From Spirochaetaceae bacterium (GTDB taxonomy: Bacteria > Spirochaetota > Spirochaetia > SZUA-6 > Bin103), in contig JAPPNY010000257.1 of the NCBI GenBank assembly GCA_028818385.1, positions 1-37,246 of the forward strand: a stretch of DNA of 37,246 bases. Reading direction: 5' to 3'. Position numbers and translations under genes: made by a program. The stretch's first letter is position 1. Each line of letters begins with the position of its first letter. Shown here piece after piece: positions 24,185-31,639 of this stretch. Under the pieces are notes generated by a model. The model saw only the letters and a program-made list of their open reading frames with translations, made no database searches and was not told the DNA's origin.

Positions 24185-25071
24185 CGACAGCGGGGCGCGA
24201 GCGGCGGGCGCTGCTCTACGCCCTGATCAGCGTCGCGCTCTGGTCGACGGTCGCGACCGGCTTCAAGCTGGGGCTGCGGGAGCTGCAGCCGGTGCAGCTC
24301 CTGTTCCTGGGCTGCGTGGTGGCGCTGGCGTTCTTCGCCGCGGCGCGCCCATTCGTCAGCGCGCCGATGAACCTGCGCCGGCACCTCGCCGCCGCGTCCC
24401 TGGGGCTGCTCAACCCGCTCGGCTACTATCTGGTGCTGTTCGAGGCGTACGACCGCCTGCCCGCGCAGATCGCGCAGCCGCTCAACTACCTGTGGGCGGT
24501 GACCCTGGCGCTGCTGGCGATCCCGGTGCTGAAGCAGCGTCTGTCGGCCCGCGGCTGGATCGGCGTCGCGGTCAGCTACGCTGGCGTCGCCGTCCTCTTG
24601 ACCCGCGGCGGTTCCGCCGGGTTGGGCCGTTTCGATACCGTCGGGGTGGCGCTGGCGCTGGGCAGCACCGTCCTGTGGGCGGGCTACTGGCTGCTCACGG
24701 TGAGGATCGGCGCGCACGCGGTGCCGCTCATGCTGAACGGCTTCGCCGCGGCCACGGTGGCGATCGGAGCGATCTGCGCGGCCACGGCCGGCCTGCCGGC
24801 GATCACGCCGGCGAACCTGGGCTACGGCGCCTGGGTGGGGCTCGTGGAGATGGGCGTCGCCTTCGTGCTCTGGCAGCGCGCGCTCGCCCTGACCGCGGTG
24901 GCCGGCCGGCTGGGCCAACTCATCTTCCTGTCGCCGTTCCTGTCGCTGGTCCTGATCGCCACCGTGCTCGGCGAGCGCATCCACCCGAGCGCGCCGGTCG
25001 CCCTGGCCATGATCGTCGCCGGCCTGGCGCTGTCACGGAGGCGATCCGCGAGGAGCGAACGCGATGCGTGA
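24178..25071 (+). CDS. EamA/DMT-superfamily transporter with no ordinary start codon
   Basis: The frame encodes a ten-segment drug/metabolite transporter. The first membrane helix is LLYALISVALWSTVATGFKL, then EamA repeat features such as AYDRLPAQIAQPLNYLW and, in the second repeat, ALALTAVAGRLGQLIFLSPF and ATVLGERIHP. The C-terminus is short and basic. From the in-frame TGA at 24115-24117 to a GTG at 24292 there is no ATG, GTG or TTG, yet helix 1 lies upstream of 24292. The true start is either a CTG (24178 or 24211) or has been lost next to the Uma2 wreckage. The coordinate given assumes CTG 24178. Whether the protein is made is uncertain. Confidence 0.65.
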   Translation: MVATAGRERRALLYALISVALWSTVATGFKLGLRELQPVQLLFLGCVVALAFFAAARPFVSAPMNLRRHLAAASLGLLNPLGYYLVLFEAYDRLPAQIAQPLNYLWAVTLALLAIPVLKQRLSARGWIGVAVSYAGVAVLLTRGGSAGLGRFDTVGVALALGSTVLWAGYWLLTVRIGAHAVPLMLNGFAAATVAIGAICAATAGLPAITPANLGYGAWVGLVEMGVAFVLWQRALALTAVAGRLGQLIFLSPFLSLVLIATVLGERIHPSAPVALAMIVAGLALSRRRSARSERDA

Positions 25072-25090
25072 TGCTTGACATCACGCATCG
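25062..25090 (+). promoter_or_regulatory. Perfect 12-bp palindrome over the vapBC -35 element
   Basis: CGATGCGTGATG (25062-25073) and CATCACGCATCG (25079-25090) are exact inverted repeats with a 5-base spacer. A consensus -35 hexamer TTGACA occupies 25075-25080, spanning spacer and right arm; the matching -10 is weak. The site overlaps the EamA stop codon and ends 21 bases before the vapB ATG. An autorepressor operator for VapBC fits best; a hairpin for ending EamA transcription is possible too. Confidence 0.55.
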
Positions 25091-25111
25091 ACATCCGCAC
25101 GGTACCTGTTC

Positions 25112-25336
25112 ATGAGGACGACCCTGAACCTGTCCGCGGAGGCGATGGCCAAGGTACGGCAGCTCGCGCAGCAGCGTCGCAAGACGCTGGGCGAGGTCGC
25201 CTCGGAGCTGATTCTGAAGGCGCTGCAGCCGCAGAGCGGGCCGGCCGTGAGGAACGGGGTGACGATCTTTCCGGCACAGGAGGGCCCGGCCCCGGACCTT
25301 CACCTGGTCAATCGGCTCCGCGACGACGGACCGTGA
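25112..25336 (+). CDS. vapB: VapB-like ribbon-helix-helix antitoxin
   Basis: This 74-residue protein has an N-terminal ribbon-helix-helix motif: MRTTLNLSAEAMAKVRQLAQ, then helix 2 around KTLGEVASELILKAL. A short C-terminal segment (GVTIFPAQEGPAPDLHLVNR) of the type that blocks a PIN toxin follows. The ATG at 25112 lacks a clear ribosome-binding site. Its stop overlaps the toxin GTG as GTGA, which is normal for vapBC and suggests coupled translation. The palindrome just upstream is a candidate operator for it. Confidence 0.82.
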   Translation: MRTTLNLSAEAMAKVRQLAQQRRKTLGEVASELILKALQPQSGPAVRNGVTIFPAQEGPAPDLHLVNRLRDDGP

Positions 25337-25764
25337 GCTACCTGCTCGACGTCAACTACCTGGTGGCACTGTTCGACGCGCGGCACGTCAATCACGATGC
25401 CGCCCACCGCTGGTTCGAGACGTTTGCCGCCGACTGGGCGACGTGCTCGACCACCGAGAACGGGTGTATCCGGGTGCTGTCGAACCCGGCGTATCCGACG
25501 GTGTCGGCAACGCCCGCCGAAGCGCTCGAGCGGCTGGCGGGGTTCTGCGACTCGGGCGGTCACAGCTTCTGGGCGGACGATCTGTCGCTTCGTTCCCTGG
25601 ACGACGACGTGAAGCGACGACTGCAGGGCCACCAGCAATTGACCGACTTCCACCTCGCGGTGCTGGCATCGCACCGGCGCGGTCACCTCGTCACCTTCGA
25701 CGGCCGGCTGATGCGGTCATTGACCGGCACGAGCCTGGAAGGGGCGGTCTTCCTGGTCGAGTAG
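25333..25764 (+). CDS. vapC: PIN-domain toxin VapC
   Basis: This 143-residue PIN-domain ribonuclease has acidic active-site residues visible as Asp6 (YLLDVNYLVALFD), the glutamate in STTENGCIRVLSNPAY, the aspartate in LTDFHLAVLA and the aspartate in LVTFDGRLM. The start is GTG 25333, overlapping the vapB stop; an extended open reading upstream is a shadow frame of vapB. It belongs to a different PIN subfamily from the toxin at 23402, so the two modules are probably independent arrivals and not duplicates. It is convergent with nrdB, 38 bases apart. Confidence 0.87.
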   Translation: MSYLLDVNYLVALFDARHVNHDAAHRWFETFAADWATCSTTENGCIRVLSNPAYPTVSATPAEALERLAGFCDSGGHSFWADDLSLRSLDDDVKRRLQGHQQLTDFHLAVLASHRRGHLVTFDGRLMRSLTGTSLEGAVFLVE

Positions 25765-25802
25765 AGGACGCCCGGCAGGCGCGCGGCGGGGCCGGCGTGT
25801 CG

Positions 25803-26798
25803 TCAGTCCCAGGTGAGAGAACCCGCGGTCTGGTACTCGGTGACGCGGGTCTCGAAGAAGTTCTTTTCCTTGTTGAGGTCGATGGCCCCGGCCATCCACG
25901 GGAACGGGTTCTCCCGCTCGTACTGGCTGGGCAGGCCGATGCGCTCCACGCGGCGGTCGGCGATGTACTCGACGTAGGCCGCGAACTGGTCGGCGTTGAT
26001 GCCCAGCAGGCCGCGCGGGCAGGCGTCGCGGGCGTAGGCGGCCTCCAGCTCCACGCCGCGCCGGATCAGGTCGATCAGCTCGTCCTGGAAGGCCGGGGTC
26101 CAGGTGTCCGGGTACTCGGCCTTGATGGTGTTGATCAGGTCGGAGCCGAACGCCAGATGCACGCTCTCGTCGCGCATGATGAACTCGAACTGCTCGCCGA
26201 CGCCCACCATCTTGTTCTGCCGCTTGAGGGCCAGCATCATCGCGAATCCGGCGTAGAAGAAGATGCCCTCCATGATCACGTAGTAGCCGACCAGGTCGTG
26301 CAGCAGGTCGCGCACGCCCTGCTCGGTGGTGGTCGTGAAGCCGGGCGCGAAGATCGAGCGGGTCATCTCGATGACCATCGAGTCCTTGCGCTCGATCGAC
26401 GGGATGGTCCGGTACATGGTGTAGATCTCGTCCGGGTCCAGCCCCAGGCTGTCGCAGCAGTAGATGAACGTGTCGGTGTGGATCGCCTCCTCGAACGCTT
26501 GCCGCAGCAGGTACTGGCGGCACTCCGGGTTGGTCACGTGCGTGTACACGGCCAGCACGATGTTGTTGGCGGTCAGCGACTCGGCGGTGGAGAAGAATCC
26601 GAGGTTCCAGAGGATCAGGCGCCGTTCGTCGTCCGAGAGCACGTCGGGCGCCTTCCACTGCTCGACATCCTTCTGCATCGACACCTCTTCCGGGACCCAG
26701 TTGTTGGCCACCCCGGCCTTGTAGTAGCCGCGCGCCCACTGGTAGCGCAGCGGCAGGATCTTGTTGGGGTCGGTGGCGGTGTTGTTGATGATGCCCAC
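25803..26798 (-). CDS. nrdB: Ribonucleotide reductase small subunit, class Ic-type (Phe at radical position)
   Basis: This 331-residue beta subunit supplies the oxidising equivalent for ribonucleotide reduction. Metal ligands by alignment to E. coli NrdB are Glu73 (STAESLT, for Asp84), Glu104 and His107 (EEAIHTDTF), Glu177 (VIMEGIFFY), Glu211 and His214 (RDESVHLAFG). The distances 73-104 and 177-211 equal 84-115 and 204-238 of E. coli. The residue matching the radical Tyr122 is Phe111, and the first ligand is Glu and not Asp. Both changes define class Ic enzymes such as that of Chlamydia trachomatis, which use a Mn/Fe centre without a tyrosyl radical. The start chosen is GTG 26796-26798, after GGGAGGAG behind the nrdA stop. 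Confidence 0.93.
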   Translation of the reverse strand: MGIINNTATDPNKILPLRYQWARGYYKAGVANNWVPEEVSMQKDVEQWKAPDVLSDDERRLILWNLGFFSTAESLTANNIVLAVYTHVTNPECRQYLLRQAFEEAIHTDTFIYCCDSLGLDPDEIYTMYRTIPSIERKDSMVIEMTRSIFAPGFTTTTEQGVRDLLHDLVGYYVIMEGIFFYAGFAMMLALKRQNKMVGVGEQFEFIMRDESVHLAFGSDLINTIKAEYPDTWTPAFQDELIDLIRRGVELEAAYARDACPRGLLGINADQFAAYVEYIADRRVERIGLPSQYERENPFPWMAGAIDLNKEKNFFETRVTEYQTAGSLTWD

Positions 26799-26817
26799 GG
26801 CGGCTGCGTCTCCTCCC

Positions 26818-29646
26818 TTACTGACAAGCCTCACAGTCTTCGTCCAGGTTGCAGGCGGCGGCGTCCTGGCCGTTCTGTGGCGCGCTGTCCGCGGCCGGTG
26901 TGGCCGCGGCTTGCCCGGCCGGCGCCGGCGTCCCGTTGGCCGGCGCGCCGTTGGCGCGCTTCTGGGTGAAGCCGTACTGGCTGCCCAGGGTGGACTTCTC
27001 CACCTGGCTGGCGGCCAGCGTTCGCAGGTAGTAGGTGGTCTTCAGGCCCAGCTTCCACGCCGTCTGGTAGATCTCGCTCAGCGCCTGCCCGGAGGTGCCG
27101 CGCATGAACACGTTGTGCGACTGGCTCTGGTCGATCCACTTGCTGCGCGCGGCGGTCATGCGCAGGCAGTGCAGGGGGGCGACCTCGAACGCGGTCCGGT
27201 ACTTGGCGCGCAGCGGCGCCGGGATCGCGTCGATGGCCTGCACGCTGCCGTCGTGGAACTTCAACTGCTCGAACATCTCCCGGTCCCAGAGGCCGGCCTG
27301 CTTGAGGTCGCCCACCAGGTAGGGGTTGGCGACGGTGAACTCGCCGGAGATGTTCGACTTGACGTAGACGTTCTGGTAGATGGGCTCGATCGACGGGAAG
27401 CAGCCGGAGATGGTGGAGATGGTCGCCGTCGGGGCGATCGCCATGGTGTTGGAGTTGCGCATGCCGTGCTCGCGCACGTGGGCGCGCACCGGCTCCCAGT
27501 CCAGCTCGCCGCCGCGCGCCACCTCGACCGGCAGGCCGCGCTCGGCCTCCAGCAGGTCCAGGGTGTCCTGCGGCAGCAGGCCGCGCTCCCACTTGGAGCC
27601 GGCATAGCTGTCGTAGGGGCCGCGCTCGGCGGCCAGGCGCGAGGAGCCCAGGATGGCGCTGTGGGCGATCAGCTCCATGGAGCGGTCGGCGAACGCGATC
27701 GCCTCGTCCGACTCGAACGGGATGTCCAGCTTGAACAGGGCATCGGCAAACCCCATCACGCCCAGGCCGACCGGCCGGTGGCGGAGGTTCGACACGCGCG
27801 CCTCCGCGGTGGGGTAGAAGCAGACGTCGATCACGTTGTCGAGCATCCGCATCGCGGTCTCGACGGTGACGGCCAGCGAATCCGAGTGCAGCACGCCGTC
27901 GACTACGTGCTTCTCCAGGTTCACCGAGCCCAGGTTGCAGACCGCCGTCTCCTCCCGCGAGGTGTTGAGGGTGATTTCCGTGCACAGGTTGGAGCTGTGC
28001 ACGACGCCGGCGTGGTCCTGCGGCGAGCGGATGTTCGACGGGTCCTTGAAGGTGATCCAGGGATGGCCGGTCTCGAACAGCATCGACAGCATCTTGCGCC
28101 AGAGCTTCAGCGCGGAGACGGTGCGGGTCCGCGCAAGCAGCCCGGCGCGCGCCTTGCGCTCGTATTCCAGGTAGCGCTTCTCGAACGCCTGCCCGTACAG
28201 GTCGTGCAGGTCCGGGGTCTCGTCCGGCGAGAACAGCGTCCACTCGGCGTCGTCGGCCACCCGCTTCATGAACAGGTCCGGGATCCAGTTGGCCGTATTC
28301 ATGTCGTGCGTGCGGCGGCGCTCGTCGCCGGTGTTGCGGCGCAGGTCCAGGAAATCCTCGATGTCCAGGTGCCAGGTCTCCAGGTAGGCGCAGGTGGCCC
28401 CCCGACGCTTGCCGGAGCGGTTGATCGCCAGGGTCACGTCGCTGGCGATCTTCAGGAACGGGATCACCCCCTGGCTCTCCACGTTGGTGCTCTTGATGTG
28501 GGCGCCGGTGCCGCGGATGGACGACCAGTCGTTGCCCAGGCCGCCCGACCACTTGGAGAGCTGCGCGTTGTCAGCGAACGACTTGAAGATGTGCTCCAGG
28601 TCGTCCTCCACCGTCGTCAGGAAGCACGAGGAGAGCTGCGGGCGGGTGGTTCCGGAATGGAACAGCGTGGGCGTCGACGGCACGAAGCGCAGGGAGGAGA
28701 TCGCCTGGTAGAAGGCCACGGCGCGCTCGTCGCGGTCCTCCTCCAGCACGGCCAGCCCCATCGCAACGCGCATCCAGAACGCCTGCGGCGTCTCCAGCAG
28801 CACATCGCCGGCGCGGGCGAAGTAGCGCTCGTGCAGGGTCTGCACGCCCATGAAGTTGAGCAGGTCGTCGCGTGCGGTATCGAGCGATTCGGCCAGCCGG
28901 CCCAGGTTGAACTCCAGGAGGCGCTCGTCGTACAGGCCCTGCTCGACGCCGCGGCGGATGCCGCGTACGAACGCCTGCCGGTAGCCGTCCTCGTGGCTGC
29001 GGGCGACGCCGATCACCTCGCGGTAGATGCGGCGCAGGAACAGCCGCGCGGCCACCTTGGCGTAGGCGGGGTCGCGCTCGATGAACGAGGAGGCGGCCAG
29101 CAGCACCGCCCGGTCGATGTCGGCGGTGGAGATGCCGTCGAAGACGTTGCGCACCGTCTCGCGCGCGATCAGCTCGACGTCGATCTCGCCCCCGCTACCG
29201 GACTGGTCGAAGCCGTGCGCGCACTCCTGGATAGCCTGCTGGATCTCCGAGATGTCGAACAGCACCGAGCGGCCGTCGCGCTTGACCACGGTGAGCTTGC
29301 CGAGCAGCGAGCGCTCGGCGACTTGGTCCTTGCGCTCCTCGCGCGCCTTCTGGTGCTCGGCGCGGTACAGGATGTAGCGCTTGGCGACCTCGTAGAGACC
29401 GTGCTTGACCAGGTGCTTCTCGACGATGTCCTGGATGTTCTCGACGTTGGGAAACAGCTCGACGAAGCGGTCGTCGATTTCGGTCGTGACGTCCGTGAGC
29501 AGGTCGTGCAGCTTGCCGTTTCCCAGAACGGCGGTGATGTGTGGCTCTCCGGTCGCGCGCACCGCCTTGCTGATGGCGGTGGCGATCCGCTCCCGGTCGA
29601 AGCCCACGACTTCACCGGTGCGCTTGATGACCTTCAGTTCGGCCAT
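26818..29646 (-). CDS. nrdA: Ribonucleotide reductase large subunit with two ATP-cones
   Basis: This 942-residue alpha subunit reduces ribonucleoside diphosphates. Two ATP-cone regulatory domains come first, at about residues 1-100 (ELKVIKRTGEVVGFDRERIA) and 115-210 (LTVVKRDGRSVLFDISEIQQ). The catalytic barrel follows, with PTLFHSGTTRPQLSSCFL, SKWSGGLGNDWSSIRGTGAH, the active-site NLCTEI (the Asn/Cys/Glu triad), AVCNLGSVNL and SNTMAIAPTATIS. A Pro/Ala/Gly-rich linker leads to the C-terminal shuttle cysteines CEACQ. Tandem ATP-cones also occur in chlamydial NrdA, the partner of class Ic NrdB. GGGGAGGGG precedes the ATG. The order on this strand is glycosylase, nrdA, nrdB, so the three may be co-transcribed. 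Confidence 0.96.
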   Translation of the reverse strand: MAELKVIKRTGEVVGFDRERIATAISKAVRATGEPHITAVLGNGKLHDLLTDVTTEIDDRFVELFPNVENIQDIVEKHLVKHGLYEVAKRYILYRAEHQKAREERKDQVAERSLLGKLTVVKRDGRSVLFDISEIQQAIQECAHGFDQSGSGGEIDVELIARETVRNVFDGISTADIDRAVLLAASSFIERDPAYAKVAARLFLRRIYREVIGVARSHEDGYRQAFVRGIRRGVEQGLYDERLLEFNLGRLAESLDTARDDLLNFMGVQTLHERYFARAGDVLLETPQAFWMRVAMGLAVLEEDRDERAVAFYQAISSLRFVPSTPTLFHSGTTRPQLSSCFLTTVEDDLEHIFKSFADNAQLSKWSGGLGNDWSSIRGTGAHIKSTNVESQGVIPFLKIASDVTLAINRSGKRRGATCAYLETWHLDIEDFLDLRRNTGDERRRTHDMNTANWIPDLFMKRVADDAEWTLFSPDETPDLHDLYGQAFEKRYLEYERKARAGLLARTRTVSALKLWRKMLSMLFETGHPWITFKDPSNIRSPQDHAGVVHSSNLCTEITLNTSREETAVCNLGSVNLEKHVVDGVLHSDSLAVTVETAMRMLDNVIDVCFYPTAEARVSNLRHRPVGLGVMGFADALFKLDIPFESDEAIAFADRSMELIAHSAILGSSRLAAERGPYDSYAGSKWERGLLPQDTLDLLEAERGLPVEVARGGELDWEPVRAHVREHGMRNSNTMAIAPTATISTISGCFPSIEPIYQNVYVKSNISGEFTVANPYLVGDLKQAGLWDREMFEQLKFHDGSVQAIDAIPAPLRAKYRTAFEVAPLHCLRMTAARSKWIDQSQSHNVFMRGTSGQALSEIYQTAWKLGLKTTYYLRTLAASQVEKSTLGSQYGFTQKRANGAPANGTPAPAGQAAATPAADSAPQNGQDAAACNLDEDCEACQ

Positions 29647-29709
29647 GCCCCTCCCCTGTCGACTCGATGAACGAGCCGTGGCTGCCGACGCTACCGAAGC
29701 GGTTCGGTC

Positions 29710-30576
29710 TTAGGCAAGCGCATCGGAGACCGGGCCGGATTCCGCGTCCTCCCGGCCGCTCGCCAGCGCGACGATGCACCCGGTCATGTCGAGGAAGCCT
29801 TCGGCGGTCAACGCCCGCAGGTTGCGGCGCGCCCGTTCGCGGGCGGCGGAGTCATCGGCGCCGATGGCACAGGCCAGCTCGTCGCCGTCCAGCGGGCCCC
29901 GTTCGGCCAGCACGCGCAGGATGAGCCCCCGCTGCTGGCGGTTGGAGCCGTCGAAACTGCTCTGGCGCGTGTAGTGGGCGCTCCGCCGATTCGGATTGGG
30001 GCCGGTGCGCCCCAGGGCGGCGCCGTAGTCCATCAGCGCCTGGTACCAGGTGCGCGGGTCGGCGCGGTCGAGCGCCCGCTCCAACACCGGCTCAAGCTCG
30101 CGGTCGCTGACCTGGTCGCGGCCCCCGAAGAGCTCGTGCAGGACGGCGCGGCGGATGTTCGTCTCCACGAACACGGCCGGCAGCCGGAAGCCGAATGCCT
30201 GCACCGCCCCGGCGGTGGCCGGCCCGACTCCGGGCAGGGCGCGCAGATCCTCTTCGCCGCTGGGCACCTCGCCGCCGAAACGATTCGCGATCAACGCCGC
30301 CGCGCGGTGCAGGGCCACGGCGCGCCGGTTGTAGCCAAGGCCGCTCCACAGCGCCAGCACCTCGCCACGGTCGGCGGCGGCCAGCGAGCGCGCGTCCGGG
30401 AACCGCGCCACGAACGGGTCGAAGTGCTTGAGCACGCGCGCCGTCTGCGTCTGCTGTAGCATGAACTCGGAAACCAGGATCCGATACGGATCGCGCGTCT
30501 GCCGCCAGGGGAACCGGCGGCCGTGACGGCGGTAGTGGTCCAGTACGCGGCGGCGGAAGCGAGCGATGTCAGACAC
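29710..30576 (-). CDS. MutY-like HhH-GPD adenine glycosylase without Fe-S cluster
   Basis: This 288-residue base-excision glycosylase has the MutY start (RRFPWRQTRDPYRILVSEFM then LQQTQTARVLKHFDPFVARF) with the catalytic glutamate in SEFMLQQTQ, and the helix-hairpin-helix LRALPGVGPATAGAVQAFG. Where MutY has LDGNVKR with a catalytic aspartate, this protein has VETNIRR. The four cysteines that hold the [4Fe-4S] cluster are absent: that region reads MDYGAALGRTGPNPNRRSAH. A winged-helix-like C-terminus (LILRVLAERGPLDGDELACA) replaces the MutY NUDIX-like domain. The start GTG 30574-30576 overlaps the divergent ypdA start by 11 bases. It is related to MutY but probably a separate subfamily, so the lesion it acts on is uncertain. 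Confidence 0.85.
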   Translation of the reverse strand: MSDIARFRRRVLDHYRRHGRRFPWRQTRDPYRILVSEFMLQQTQTARVLKHFDPFVARFPDARSLAAADRGEVLALWSGLGYNRRAVALHRAAALIANRFGGEVPSGEEDLRALPGVGPATAGAVQAFGFRLPAVFVETNIRRAVLHELFGGRDQVSDRELEPVLERALDRADPRTWYQALMDYGAALGRTGPNPNRRSAHYTRQSSFDGSNRQQRGLILRVLAERGPLDGDELACAIGADDSAARERARRNLRALTAEGFLDMTGCIVALASGREDAESGPVSDALA

Positions 30577-31639
30577 GGACGCACACGGAAACGGCGAAGT
30601 CACCGGCCACGACCTCATCGTCATCGGCGCGGGCCCGGCCGGCTTGGCCTGCGCGATTCAAGCCGAGGCGGCCGGCCTGGACTACGTGCTGCTGGAGAAG
30701 GGCTGCCTGGTCAACTCGATCTTCCACTTCCCGCGCAACATGGTGTTCTTCTCGTCGCCGGAGCGGCTGGAGCTGGCGCGGATGCCGTTCGCGACGCTGG
30801 CGCGCAAGCCGTCCCGTGCAGAGACGGTCGAGTACTACCGGCGCGTGGCCGAGCGCTTCGCGGTGCGGGTGCGGCAGTACGAACGGGTGGTCGCGCTGGA
30901 GCGGGACGAGTCCGGAGGCGCTGAAGGATTCGTGGTCACCTCGGTGCGCGGATCGCGGAGCCGGCGGTCGGCCGCGCGCGCCGTCGTGGTCGCCACCGGC
31001 TTCTTCGACTGGCCGCGGCGGCTGGGGGTGCCGGGCGAGGAGCTGCCCAAGGTCGTGCATCGCTTCGACGAGGGACACCCCTACTACGACCGCGCCGTGG
31101 CCGTCATCGGCGGGCGCAGCGCCGCCGCGGAAGCCGCGCTGGAGCTGCAGCGCGCCGGCGCGCACGTGACCCTGATCCATCGCGGCGAGCGGATGCAGAC
31201 CAAGTACTGGGTGCTGCCGGAGTTGGAGAACCGCATCGCACGCGGCGAGATCGGCTGGCTGCCGTCGGCGACGGTGGAGCGCATCGACGACGACTCGATC
31301 ACGGTGCGGCAGGACGGCCGCTCGCAGCAGATCGCCAACGACGCCGTGATCGTCCAGATCGGCTACCGCCCCGACCTGAGCCTGCTGGAGGGGGTCGGCG
31401 TCACCCTGGAGGGCCCGGACCGGACGCCGCGTTACGACCCGGACACATGCCAGACGGACGTGCCCGGGGTGTTCGTCTGCGGCTCGGTGTGCGCAGGAGA
31501 CCGGGCCGGCAGCATCTTCATCGAGACCGCGCGCTTCGACGGCGAGAAGATCGTCGGCGCGCTCACCGCTCCTGCCACGCGCGGCGCTCAACCGGCGGGC
31601 TCCCAGGGTTCGTCGACTGGCTCCAGCGGATCGTCGTAA
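30566..31639 (+). CDS. ypdA: YpdA-type FAD/NADPH disulfide reductase (bacillithiol reductase family)
   Basis: This 357-residue flavoprotein has an FAD-binding GAGPAGLACAIQAEAAGLDY, the YpdA hallmark KGCLVNSIFHFPRNMVFFSS, a second nucleotide-binding fold VAVIGGRSAAAEAALELQRA, and a C-terminal FAD contact in VPGVFVCGSVCAGDRAGSIF. YpdA proteins reduce oxidised bacillithiol in low-G+C Gram-positives and are also found in other phyla. They lack the thioredoxin-reductase CxxC, as here. ATG 30566 is the only plausible start and it overlaps the 5' end of the divergent glycosylase gene. The last 20 or so residues (GAQPAGSQGSSTGSSGSS) are low-complexity and lie over the 3' end of the opposing gene, as if an earlier stop had been lost. 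Confidence 0.87.
   Translation: MSDTDAHGNGEVTGHDLIVIGAGPAGLACAIQAEAAGLDYVLLEKGCLVNSIFHFPRNMVFFSSPERLELARMPFATLARKPSRAETVEYYRRVAERFAVRVRQYERVVALERDESGGAEGFVVTSVRGSRSRRSAARAVVVATGFFDWPRRLGVPGEELPKVVHRFDEGHPYYDRAVAVIGGRSAAAEAALELQRAGAHVTLIHRGERMQTKYWVLPELENRIARGEIGWLPSATVERIDDDSITVRQDGRSQQIANDAVIVQIGYRPDLSLLEGVGVTLEGPDRTPRYDPDTCQTDVPGVFVCGSVCAGDRAGSIFIETARFDGEKIVGALTAPATRGAQPAGSQGSSTGSSGSS

Noticed and set aside
26761..29670. A 969-codon open frame on the plus strand opposite nrdA
   Set aside because: It is the antisense shadow of nrdA in high-GC DNA. Its composition is dominated by Val, Gln, His, Arg, Leu and Gly and it has no recognisable domain.
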